From Bacillota bacterium (GTDB lineage Bacteria; Bacillota; Limnochordia; Limnochordales; Limnochordaceae), in NCBI GenBank assembly GCA_017577405.1, contig PIUA01000027.1, positions 19,347 through 83,346 of the forward strand: a DNA stretch of 64,000 nucleotides. Reading direction: 5' to 3'. A program made the position numbers and the translations under genes. Below the pieces are notes generated by a model, which was not told the DNA's origin, made no database searches, and saw only the letters and a list, made by a program, of their open reading frames with translations. Position 1 is the stretch's first letter; every line of letters starts with the position of its first letter. Shown here piece by piece: positions 15,486 through 23,472 of this stretch.

Positions 15486-17053
15486 TGGGTCCTGCCTGTG
15501 GGGAGGCGGCCGCGGCCCGGGCGGAGCGGGTCCTGGTTCTGGACGTGGGGGGGCGGGCGGCCTCCCTCATCGCCCGCCGGGTCCGGCAGGCCCAGGTCTA
15601 CTCCCAGGTGGTGCCGGCCAGCACACCGGCGGCGGAGCTCCTGGCCCTTCAGCCCAAGGGGCTGATCCTGGCCGGCGAGGCCGGGCTGGAACCCGACTCC
15701 GACACGGTCCGTCTCGACCCCGAGCTCCTGAGCTCGGGTCTTCCTCTTTTGGCCATCGGGGCCGGGCTTCTGGCCGTGCTCCGGGAGCTGGGCGGCGGGC
15801 TGGAGGCGGCCGGCGGACTGGACGGGCCGCAGCCTGTGCGGATCCTCCATGGGTCCGACCTCCTCCACGGCCTGGAGCCCGACGAACCGTGGACCGTTCC
15901 CGTGATGCCCGCTGGCCAGCGGATTGTGCCGCCCCCGGGGTTGGAGGTGATCGCCACCGCCGGGGACCGACCCGTCGCGTTCCGCCACCGGGAGCGGCCC
16001 TTCTTTGGGCTGGCCGTCCACCCTGGAAGGCTCGCTGAGCCCCCAGGGGAGAGCCTCCTCCGCAACTTCCTCTTCCGGGTCTGCGGCCTTCAGGGCCGCT
16101 GGCAGATGCGGGCCTACCTGGAGGAGCAGGTGGCCGCCCTGCGGGCGCGCATCGGGGGGGAACGGGTCATCCTCGGCCTGAGCGGCGGGGTGGACTCGAC
16201 GGTCACCGCCGCGCTCCTCCACCGGGCGGTGGGGGACCAGCTCACCTGCATCTTCGTGGATCACGGCCTCCTCCGGGAAGGGGAGGTGGAGGCGGTCCGG
16301 GAGGCCTTCCGGTTCCTGGGGGACCGGCTGGTGGTGGTGGACGCGGCCCAGCGGTTCCTGGCCCGCCTCGCGGGGGTGACCGATCCCGAAGAGAAGCGCC
16401 GCCGGATCGGCAACGAGTTTATCCGGGTCTTTGAAGAGGAAGCGCGGAAGCTGGGGCCCGTCCGGTTCCTCGCCCAAGGGACCATCTACCCGGATGTCAT
16501 CGAAAGCGGCGGGCCCGGCGGGAAGGACGGCCCGGTCATCAAGAGCCACCACAATGTGGGCGGCCTGCCGGAGCGCTTGGCCATGGAGCTGGTGGAGCCC
16601 CTGCGGGAGCTCTTCAAGGATGAGGTGCGGGAGCTGGGCCGGGAGCTGGGCCTGCCCCCGGCGCTGATCGACCGCCACCCCTTCCCCGGTCCGGGGTTGG
16701 CGGTGCGGATCGTGGGGCCGGTGGAGCCCCAGGCGCTGGCCATTGTCCGCCGGGCCGACGCCATCGTGCGGGAGGAGCTGGAGAGGGCCGGCCTCCTCCA
16801 GGACGTGTGGCAGGCCTTCGCCGTGTTGACCCCCATCCGGACGGTGGGGATGCGGGACGGCCAGCGGACCTACGGCTCCCTGGTGGCGGTCCGGGTTGTC
16901 CACAGCGTCGATGCCATGACGGCGACCTGGGTGCCCCTACCCCACGAGGTGCTGGCCCGGATCTCGAGCCGGATCACCGACGAGATCCCGGAGGTCAACC
17001 GGGTGGTGTACGACATCACCTCCAAGCCGCCCGGGACCATCGAGTGGGAGTAA
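15485..17053 (+). CDS. guaA: GMP synthase with inactivated glutaminase domain
   Basis: 522 residues. It makes GMP from XMP, ATP and an amide nitrogen donor. The synthetase and C-terminal dimerisation parts (about residue 205 on) are intact: ILGLSGGVDSTVTAALLH (PP-loop), IFVDHGLLREGE, IKSHHNVGGLPE, RHPFPGPGLAVRI and the final VVYDITSKPPGTIEWE. The N-terminal class-I glutaminase domain keeps its fold (VLDVGGRAASLIARRV; LLRNFLFRVCG) but not its catalysis. The nucleophile motif GICYGMQ of the family reads AIGAGLL, with Gly92 in place of Cys. HPE reads HPG at 179-181, so Glu is lost, and GGP reads GEA. The domain should not hydrolyse glutamine; free ammonia or another glutaminase must supply nitrogen. 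Confidence 0.93.
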   Translation: MGPACGEAAAARAERVLVLDVGGRAASLIARRVRQAQVYSQVVPASTPAAELLALQPKGLILAGEAGLEPDSDTVRLDPELLSSGLPLLAIGAGLLAVLRELGGGLEAAGGLDGPQPVRILHGSDLLHGLEPDEPWTVPVMPAGQRIVPPPGLEVIATAGDRPVAFRHRERPFFGLAVHPGRLAEPPGESLLRNFLFRVCGLQGRWQMRAYLEEQVAALRARIGGERVILGLSGGVDSTVTAALLHRAVGDQLTCIFVDHGLLREGEVEAVREAFRFLGDRLVVVDAAQRFLARLAGVTDPEEKRRRIGNEFIRVFEEEARKLGPVRFLAQGTIYPDVIESGGPGGKDGPVIKSHHNVGGLPERLAMELVEPLRELFKDEVRELGRELGLPPALIDRHPFPGPGLAVRIVGPVEPQALAIVRRADAIVREELERAGLLQDVWQAFAVLTPIRTVGMRDGQRTYGSLVAVRVVHSVDAMTATWVPLPHEVLARISSRITDEIPEVNRVVYDITSKPPGTIEWE

Positions 17054-17077
17054 ACAAGGATCGAGTGGGAGCAACTG

Positions 17078-18421
17078 GTGAGCACGGAGGCCCCATCCTT
17101 CAATCGCCCGCGCATGCCCCGGGGCGTGCGCGACCTCCTTCCCGGCGAGCTCCGGGAGCTGAAGGCCCTGGAAGAACGGCTCCTCGAGGTCTTCAGCCTC
17201 TGGGGCTACCAGCCGGTCCGGACCCCTTCCTATGAATTTGAGGAAGCGCTGCTCCGGGCGGCTCCCCAGGACGACCTGTCGGGCTGGCACCAGCGCCTCT
17301 TCCGCTTCTCCGACCGGGAAGGGAACGGGCTCGCCCTGCGACCGGACATGACCACACCCATCGCCCGCCTGGTGGCCGGACGGCTGCGGCGGGCGCCCTT
17401 GCCTCTGCGCCTCTGTTACGCCGAGAACGTCTTCCGCTACGAAGAACCCCAAGCTGGCCGGAGCCGGGAGTTCCGCCAGGCGGGGGTGGAGCTGATCGGC
17501 AGCCCCTACCCCGAGGCCGACGCGGAGGTGGTGGCCTTGGCCAGCCGCCTGCTGGAGGGGCTGGGGCTCCGGAACTTCCGCCTGGAGATTGGCCACGTGG
17601 GCTTCGTCCAGGGAGTGCTGGAAGGGCTGGGCCTGGGCCCGGAGATGGAACGGCTCCTCCGGCGGACCCTGCAGCTCCGGGATTACGTCGCCTACCAACG
17701 GCTCGTCACCTCCGCCCCCCTGCCCGACGGTCTGCGGGAGGGGCTCCTCCGGCTCCCCTCCCTCCGGGGCGGAGGCGAGGTGCTGGACCGGGCCCGGGAA
17801 CTGGCCCGGACGCCCCAGGCCCAGGCCGCCCTGGCCAACCTGGAGGAGATCTGGCAGCTCTCGCGGGCCCACGGCGTGGGGGCGCACGTCAAGCTTGATC
17901 TGGCCCTGGTCCGGGATGTGAGCTACTACACGGGCATGGTGCTGGAGGGCCTGGTGGAGGATGTGGGCTACCTCTTGGTGACCGGGGGGCGGTACGACGA
18001 CCTGGTGGCCCGGTTCGGCCGGCCCTTGCCCGCCACCGGTTTTGCCGTCGGGTTGGAGCGGCTCCTGCTGGCGCTGGAGCGCCAGGGTGTCTGGGGCCTG
18101 CCCCCCGCCTCAGGCCCCCTCTTCATCACCTTTGACCCCGCCCGGCGGGAGGAGGCGCTGGCGGCGGCCGCCCGGCTCCGGGAGGGGGGCTGTCCCGTCG
18201 AAGTCGAGGTCTCCCGCCGGGACGAGGTGGCCCAGCGAGGCTACGCCCGCCAGAGGCGGGTGCGGCTCTGGGCCCGCTTCCTGGAGGGTGAGCGGGGCAT
18301 GGTCCGCGTGGAGCCGCTGGATGACGAGGCTGGCTCGAGGGTGAAACCCGTGGCCGAGTGGGTGGCCGAGGTGCTCCGAGCCCGGGAGGAGGGGGTGACC
18401 GCCGGTGGACGGGCGCGCTGA
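17078..18421 (+). CDS. hisZ: ATP phosphoribosyltransferase regulatory subunit HisZ
   Basis: 447 residues, GTG start. HisZ is a catalytically dead histidyl-tRNA-synthetase paralogue that activates short-form HisG. Class II motifs are recognisable: RGVRDLLPGELRELKALE, LALRPDMTTPIARLVA (motif 2 region), YAENVFRYEEPQAGRSREFRQ and YYTGMVLEGLVEDVGYLLVTGGRYD. It precedes hisG with a 17-base overlap, as expected for the HisGS-HisZ pair. It is longer than the usual ~390 residues because of an extended C-terminal domain. It opens the histidine operon, 24 bases after guaA, so both may share transcription. Confidence 0.93.
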   Translation: MSTEAPSFNRPRMPRGVRDLLPGELRELKALEERLLEVFSLWGYQPVRTPSYEFEEALLRAAPQDDLSGWHQRLFRFSDREGNGLALRPDMTTPIARLVAGRLRRAPLPLRLCYAENVFRYEEPQAGRSREFRQAGVELIGSPYPEADAEVVALASRLLEGLGLRNFRLEIGHVGFVQGVLEGLGLGPEMERLLRRTLQLRDYVAYQRLVTSAPLPDGLREGLLRLPSLRGGGEVLDRARELARTPQAQAALANLEEIWQLSRAHGVGAHVKLDLALVRDVSYYTGMVLEGLVEDVGYLLVTGGRYDDLVARFGRPLPATGFAVGLERLLLALERQGVWGLPPASGPLFITFDPARREEALAAAARLREGGCPVEVEVSRRDEVAQRGYARQRRVRLWARFLEGERGMVRVEPLDDEAGSRVKPVAEWVAEVLRAREEGVTAGGRAR

Positions 18422-19094
18422 ACCCCCAGCGCCGGGCCCGGCGCCCAGGGGCCGGCCCATCACCCTCGCCCTGCCCAAGGGTCGCCTCCTGGAGGAGGCG
18501 GCGCCCCTCCTCGCCCAGGCGGGCTTGCCCGCGCCGGACGACCCGGGCCGGCAACTCCGGGTGGAGAAGGACGGCTGGGTCTACCTCCTGGTCCGCCCCG
18601 CGGACGTGCCCACCTACGTGGAGTACGGCGCCGCGGACCTGGGGCTGGTGGGGAAAGACGTCCTCCTGGAGCAGGAGCCGGCGGTGGCCGAGGTGGCCGA
18701 CCTGGGCTTCGGCGCCTGCCGGTTGGTGGTGGCCGTCCCGGAAGGATCGGCCATCACGGAGATCGACGAGCTGGACTTCCACTCCCGGGTGGCCACCAAG
18801 TACCCCCGCATCGCGGCCCAGTTTTTCGAGGAACAGGGTTTGGCTGTTGAACTGATTACCCTGAAAGGATCCATCGAGCTGGCGCCGGCCATGGGGCTGG
18901 CCGATGCCATCCTGGACCTGACCCAGACGGGCCGGACCCTGGAGGCCAACCGGCTCCGGGTGATCGCCCAGGTGGCCGAGAGCACCGCCCGACTCATCGC
19001 CAATCCGGTCCGCCTCCGGCTGCGGGAGGCGGAGCTGGCCCCCTGGCTGGCCCGGATCGAGGCGGCCGCCCGCGGAGGAGGGGAGCAGCCGTGA
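18405..19094 (+). CDS. hisG: ATP phosphoribosyltransferase catalytic subunit, short form
   Basis: 229 residues, GTG start inside the end of hisZ. First step of histidine synthesis: ATP plus PRPP to phosphoribosyl-ATP. Visible are ITLALPKGRLLEEAAPLL, VEYGAADLGLVGKDVL, RVATKYPRIAAQFF and the PRPP loop ADAILDLTQTGRTLEAN. Lacking the regulatory C-terminal domain of long HisG, it needs HisZ, which is encoded just upstream. Confidence 0.95.
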   Translation: MDGRAEPPAPGPAPRGRPITLALPKGRLLEEAAPLLAQAGLPAPDDPGRQLRVEKDGWVYLLVRPADVPTYVEYGAADLGLVGKDVLLEQEPAVAEVADLGFGACRLVVAVPEGSAITEIDELDFHSRVATKYPRIAAQFFEEQGLAVELITLKGSIELAPAMGLADAILDLTQTGRTLEANRLRVIAQVAESTARLIANPVRLRLREAELAPWLARIEAAARGGGEQP

Positions 19095-20491
19095 GCCTTT
19101 TGGAACGGTGGGAGAGCTGGAACACGTCTTGGGATCGCCTGGTGGCCGCCCTTCGGCGGCCGCCTTTGGAGGCGCTGGCCCGCCAGCCCCTGCCCGGCGG
19201 GGAGGAGCTGTTCGGCCGGGCGGTCACCACCCAGGAGGGGGTCCGGGCCATCCTGGATGAGGTGCGAGACGAAGGGCTGCCCGCCCTCCTCCGCTGGACG
19301 GAGCGGTTGGACGGGGCCCGGCTGGGGCCTGAGGCCGTATGGGTCTCGCCGGACGAGCTGGAGGCGGCCCGGCGCCAGGTCTCCCCGGCCCTGCTCGCCC
19401 GCATCAGGCTGGCCAAGGAACGGATCGAGGCCTTCCACCGGGCCGAGCCGGTGGCCCGCTCCTGGCACCAGGTGGATGAGACGGGGCTCCTCTTGGGCCA
19501 GCAGGTCCGGCCTGTCCGGCGGGCGGGGCTCTACGTGCCGGGTGGCCGGGCGCCTCTTTTCTCCAGCCTCCTCATGGGGGCGGTCCCCGCCCGGGTGGCG
19601 GGGGTGGAGGAGATCATCGTCGCCACCCCGCCCCGGCCCGACGGGAGCATCCACCCGGCCATCCTGGCCGCGGCTGCGGAAGCGGGGGTCACCCAGATCC
19701 TCCGGGCAGGCGGGGCCCAAGGGGTGGGCGCGCTGGCCTATGGCCTGCCCGGGGTGCTGGAGCCGGTGGAGCTGATCGTGGGGCCGGGCAACCTCTTCGT
19801 CACCCTGGCCAAGCGGGAGGTCTTCGGCCAGGTGGGCATCGACGGGCTCCCCGGTCCCAGCGAGGTGCTGGTGGTGGCCGACGACGGGGCCAACCCCCAC
19901 TGGGTGGCCGCCGATCTTCTTGCCCAGGCGGAGCACGATCCCCAGGCCTCCGCGGTTCTCATCACCCCCAGTGCGCCCCTCCTGGAGGCGGTGGAGGGCG
20001 CCCTTCGCCGGCAGCTGGCGGAACTCCCCGCCCCCAACGGGGCGGTGGCCCGGGAGGCCCTCCAGCGCTGGGGGAAGGCCCTCCTCTGCCGGGACCTGGA
20101 GGAGGCCGTCACCTGGGCGGGGCGCCTCGCGCCCGAGCACCTGGAGCTGGCCGTTGCCGACCCCTGGCGCTGGGTGGGGATGGTGGAGTCGGCGGGGGCC
20201 ATCTTCCTAGGCCACTGGTCGAGCGAGCCCCTAGGCGACTACCTGGCGGGGCCGGACCATATCCTGCCCACCAACGGCGCGGCCCGGTTCAGCTCGGGCC
20301 TGAGCGTCCAGACCTTCCTCAAGCGGACCAGCCTGGTGGCCTACACCCGGGAGGCCCTCCGGCGGGATGGGCCCCCGGTGGTCCAGCTGGCCCGGGCCGA
20401 GGGGCTGGAGGCTCACGCCCGGGCAGTGGCCCTCCGCCTGGAGGCCCAGGGGGTGGCGGGCGAGGCCCAGGAAAAGGAGGCGGAAGGATGA
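19091..20491 (+). CDS. hisD: Histidinol dehydrogenase
   Basis: 466 residues, GTG start overlapping hisG by four bases. Oxidises L-histidinol twice to histidine using NAD and a zinc ion. Visible: GLYVPGGRAPLFSSLLMGAVPA, VATPPRPDGSIHP, GGAQGVGALAYG, VGPGNLFVTLAKREVFG, the signature GIDGLPGPSEVLVVADD and LLAQAEHDPQA. The C-terminal catalytic region has DHILPTNGAARFSSGLSV. Typical length is about 430; the N-terminal 40 residues are a loosely conserved extension. Confidence 0.96.
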   Translation: MSLLERWESWNTSWDRLVAALRRPPLEALARQPLPGGEELFGRAVTTQEGVRAILDEVRDEGLPALLRWTERLDGARLGPEAVWVSPDELEAARRQVSPALLARIRLAKERIEAFHRAEPVARSWHQVDETGLLLGQQVRPVRRAGLYVPGGRAPLFSSLLMGAVPARVAGVEEIIVATPPRPDGSIHPAILAAAAEAGVTQILRAGGAQGVGALAYGLPGVLEPVELIVGPGNLFVTLAKREVFGQVGIDGLPGPSEVLVVADDGANPHWVAADLLAQAEHDPQASAVLITPSAPLLEAVEGALRRQLAELPAPNGAVAREALQRWGKALLCRDLEEAVTWAGRLAPEHLELAVADPWRWVGMVESAGAIFLGHWSSEPLGDYLAGPDHILPTNGAARFSSGLSVQTFLKRTSLVAYTREALRRDGPPVVQLARAEGLEAHARAVALRLEAQGVAGEAQEKEAEG

Positions 20492-21201
20492 GGGAGACCG
20501 GGCGGGAGCCGGCCCGCCAGGCGGCCTACCAGCGGGCGACCCGGGAGACCCAGATCCGGGTGGTCCTCAACCTGGACGGCAAGGGTAAGGCGGCCGTCAC
20601 CACCGGGGTGGGCTTCTTCGACCACATGCTGGAGAGCTTCGCCCGGCACGGGCTCTTTGACCTGACGGTGGAGGCCCAGGGGGACCTCCACGTGGACGCG
20701 CACCACACCGTGGAGGATGTGGGCCTCTGCCTTGGGGAGGCCTTCCGCCGGGCCGTGGGGGAGGGCCGGGGGATCCGGCGGTTCGGCGAGGCGACCATCC
20801 CCATGGATGAGGCCCTGGTCCGGGCGGTGGTGGACCTGTCGGGCCGGCCGTACCTGGTCTGCCGCCTGGCCTTGCAGGGGCCCCGGCTGGGGACCATGGA
20901 GACCCAGCTGGTGCCCGAGTTCTTCCGGGCCCTGGCCACCCGGGGCGGCTTCGCCCTCCACATCCACCAGCTGGAGGGGGAGAACGACCACCACGTGGTG
21001 GAGGCGGCCTTCAAGGCCGTCGCCCGGGCCTTGGACCAGGCGACAGGCTTGGACCCTCGGGTGGAAGGGGTGCCCTCCACCAAGGGGCGCCTGGTGGACG
21101 ACGAGGAGGCGGGTGGCCTTCCAGGCCCGGCCCCAGCCGCTGGTTCCCAACCGGCACCGGAGTCCCATCCCGGGGCGGGGGGTGGGGGCCCGTGGAGCTG
21201 A
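20488..21201 (+). CDS. hisB: Imidazoleglycerol-phosphate dehydratase with extra C-terminal tail
   Basis: 237 residues, ATG overlapping hisD. Dehydrates imidazole glycerol phosphate to imidazole acetol phosphate with two manganese ions. Metal-binding motifs are present twice, as in the family: GFFDHMLESFARHG, DAHHTVEDVG and EGENDHHVVEAAFKA. The family normally ends at STKG plus two or three residues; here STKGRL (about residue 202) is followed by a 35-residue Gly/Pro/Ala-rich tail. That tail occupies the place between hisB and hisA where hisH usually sits in Firmicute operons. Confidence 0.95.
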   Translation: MRETGREPARQAAYQRATRETQIRVVLNLDGKGKAAVTTGVGFFDHMLESFARHGLFDLTVEAQGDLHVDAHHTVEDVGLCLGEAFRRAVGEGRGIRRFGEATIPMDEALVRAVVDLSGRPYLVCRLALQGPRLGTMETQLVPEFFRALATRGGFALHIHQLEGENDHHVVEAAFKAVARALDQATGLDPRVEGVPSTKGRLVDDEEAGGLPGPAPAAGSQPAPESHPGAGGGGPWS

Positions 21202-21932
21202 TCCCCGCCATCGACCTGCGGGAGGGCCGGGTGGTCCGGCTGGTCCAGGGGGCGTTCCACCAGGAGCACCGCTACCCCCTGGACCCGGTGGAGGCGGCCC
21301 GCCAGTGGGTGGCCGCGGGGGCCCAGCGCCTCCACCTGGTGGACCTGGACGGCGCCCGCTCAGGCGCGGCTCCCGGCGCCACGCCCAACGGCCAGGCGGT
21401 CGCCCGGGTCTGCCAGGCGGTGGCGGTGCCCGTCCAGCTGGGCGGGGGCATCCGGAGCCTGGAGGCGGCCCAGGCGGCCCTGGCCCTGGGGGTGGAGCGG
21501 GTCATCTTGGGGACGGTGGTGGTCCGGGCGCCCGAAAGGGCGGCCCGGATCCTTGAGGCCCTGGGCGGCCGGGCGTGGGTCTCCCTCGACCTGCGGGAGG
21601 GCCGGCTGGCGGTGGCCGGCTGGGAGGAGGAGGGGGAGCAGGACGGCCTGGCCATCGCCCGCTGGGCGCGCGAGGCGGGGGCCGGGGGCCTGGTGGTGAC
21701 CGCGGTGGGGCGGGATGGGACCCTGGCCGGGCCCGATCTGGAGACCTTGAGGCCGTTTTTGGGTTTGGGGCTGCCTGTTGTGGCGGCGGGTGGGGTGGGC
21801 CGGTTGGAGCACCTCCGCCAGCTGAAAGCCCTCGAACCTATGGGCCTCACCGGTGTCATTGTGGGGCGGGCGCTTTACGAGGGCTGCTTGACCTTGGAGG
21901 AGGCCCTGGAGGTGGTGGCCGGTGCGGGTTAA
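21192..21932 (+). CDS. hisA: Phosphoribosylformimino-AICAR-phosphate isomerase
   Basis: 246 residues, GTG start overlapping hisB by ten bases. Isomerises ProFAR to PRFAR, the substrate of HisF. A TIM barrel with the two half-barrel phosphate motifs: [18 protein letters not shown] (general-base Asp), [41 protein letters not shown] and [13 protein letters not shown]. It is followed directly by the HisF part of the fused gene, with overlapping reading frames. Confidence 0.95.
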   Translation: MELIPAIDLREGRVVRLVQGAFHQEHRYPLDPVEAARQWVAAGAQRLHLVDLDGARSGAAPGATPNGQAVARVCQAVAVPVQLGGGIRSLEAAQAALALGVERVILGTVVVRAPERAARILEALGGRAWVSLDLREGRLAVAGWEEEGEQDGLAIARWAREAGAGGLVVTAVGRDGTLAGPDLETLRPFLGLGLPVVAAGGVGRLEHLRQLKALEPMGLTGVIVGRALYEGCLTLEEALEVVAGAG

Positions 21933-23472
21933 GCGGGTCATCCCCTGCCTCGATGTGGCGGGCGGCCGAGTGATGAAGGGGGTCCACTTCGCCAACCTGC
22001 GGGATGCCGGGGACCCGGTGGAGCTCGCCCTGCGCTACGACCAGGCGGGCGCGGACGAGCTGGTCTTCCTCGACATCTCCGCCACCCCGGAGGGCCGGGC
22101 CACCCGCCTCGACTGGGTCCGGGCGGTGGCTCAGAAGCTCTCCATCCCCTTCACCGTGGGCGGCGGCATCAGCAGCTTGGAGGCCATCGAGGCGGTGCTC
22201 CAGGCGGGCGCCGACAAGGTGGTCCTCAACACCGCGGCGGTGGCCCAGCCGGTTCTGGTCCGGGAGGCGGCTGAGCGCTTCGGCAGCGCCCGGATCGTCG
22301 TCGCCATTGACGCCCGGCGGGTGGCCGGCGGGGATCGGGACGGGACGCCCCGGTGGGAAGTGGTCACCCACGGGGGACGGGAGGCTGCGGGGCTGGAGCC
22401 CGTCGCCTGGGCCCGGGTGGTGGAGGCGCTGGGCGCGGGCGAGATCCTCCTCACCAGCATGGATGCCGACGGGACCCAGGCCGGCTACGACCTGGAGCTG
22501 ACCCGGGCGGTGGCCCGGGCGGTCCGGATCCCTGTCATTGCCTCGGGTGGGGCGGGGACCTTGGAGCACCTCCGGGCGGCCCTTCAAGAGGGGGAGGCGG
22601 ACGGGGTCCTGGCCGCCTCCATCTTCCACGACGGACGGCACACGGTGGCCGAGGCCAAGGCGTACCTGGCCCAGGCGGGGGTGCCCGTTCGTCACGGGAT
22701 CCCTTCAACGGAGGAAGGGTTGGCCGGCGGGCTCCGCTTCGGGCCCGACGGGTTGATCCCGGTGGTGGTCCAGTCGGCTGGCGAGGACCAGGCGGTCTTG
22801 ATGCTGGCCTACATGAACCGGGAAGCCCTCCAGAAGACCCTGGCCACGGGCACCACCTGGTTTTGGAGCCGCTCCCGCCAGGAGCTCTGGCCCAAGGGGG
22901 CGACCTCAGGCAACCGCCAGCGGGTGGTGGAGGTGCGGGCCGATTGCGACCGGGACGCCCTTCTGGTCCGGGTGGCCCAGGAGGGCACCGGCGCCTGCCA
23001 CACCGGGGCGTGGAGCTGCTTCCACCAGCCCCTCCCGACCCCAGCGCAAGAGGGGGAGGCCGGTCCCGAGGAGGCCAGGGGGGCTGGGGACCCAGGGACG
23101 GCTGGCGTCGGAACTCCCGACGGGGCTCGGGGCGCGGCCGAAGGCCCCTTGGCTTCCGGGCCCGTCACCCTGCCGCGGCTTCTGGAGGTGGTCCGGGACC
23201 GCCAGGCCCGGCCCCGCCCCGGCTCCTACACCACCTACCTCTTCGAGCAAGGCCTGGACAAGATCCTGAAGAAGGTGGGCGAGGAGGCGACGGAGGTGGT
23301 GGTCGCCGCCAAGAACGGCGACCGGGACGGGCTGGTGGGCGAGATCGGCGACCTCCTCTACCACCTGGCCGTCCTCATGGTGGAGCGGGGGGTGGGCCTG
23401 GAACAGGTGGAGGCGGAGCTTACCCGCCGCCACGGCCCAGACCGGCCACCGCGGCCGCCCCGGCCCCGCTGA
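21922..23472 (+). CDS. hisF: HisF-HisI-HisE three-domain fusion protein
   Basis: 516 residues in one uninterrupted frame. Residues 1-256 are the IGP synthase cyclase His[15 protein letters not shown] (Asp11), [18 protein letters not shown] (Asp130), [15 protein letters not shown] and [11 protein letters not shown]. Residues about 271-368 are PRA-CH cyclohydrolase His[44 protein letters not shown] and CHTGAWSCF. After a 47-residue flexible linker, residues 416-503 are PRA-PPH His[20 protein letters not shown] and [13 protein letters not shown]. HisIE fusions are common, but I do not know HisF joined to them. Steps two, three and five of the pathway thus lie on one chain. No hisH is encoded nearby, though gate residues Arg5, Glu46, Lys99 and Glu168 are conserved. 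Confidence 0.94.
   Translation: MRVKRVIPCLDVAGGRVMKGVHFANLRDAGDPVELALRYDQAGADELVFLDISATPEGRATRLDWVRAVAQKLSIPFTVGGGISSLEAIEAVLQAGADKVVLNTAAVAQPVLVREAAERFGSARIVVAIDARRVAGGDRDGTPRWEVVTHGGREAAGLEPVAWARVVEALGAGEILLTSMDADGTQAGYDLELTRAVARAVRIPVIASGGAGTLEHLRAALQEGEADGVLAASIFHDGRHTVAEAKAYLAQAGVPVRHGIPSTEEGLAGGLRFGPDGLIPVVVQSAGEDQAVLMLAYMNREALQKTLATGTTWFWSRSRQELWPKGATSGNRQRVVEVRADCDRDALLVRVAQEGTGACHTGAWSCFHQPLPTPAQEGEAGPEEARGAGDPGTAGVGTPDGARGAAEGPLASGPVTLPRLLEVVRDRQARPRPGSYTTYLFEQGLDKILKKVGEEATEVVVAAKNGDRDGLVGEIGDLLYHLAVLMVERGVGLEQVEAELTRRHGPDRPPRPPRPR

Noticed and set aside
17078..18421. hisS (histidyl-tRNA synthetase) instead of hisZ
   Set aside because: Position directly before short hisG in a his operon and altered catalytic motifs favour HisZ.
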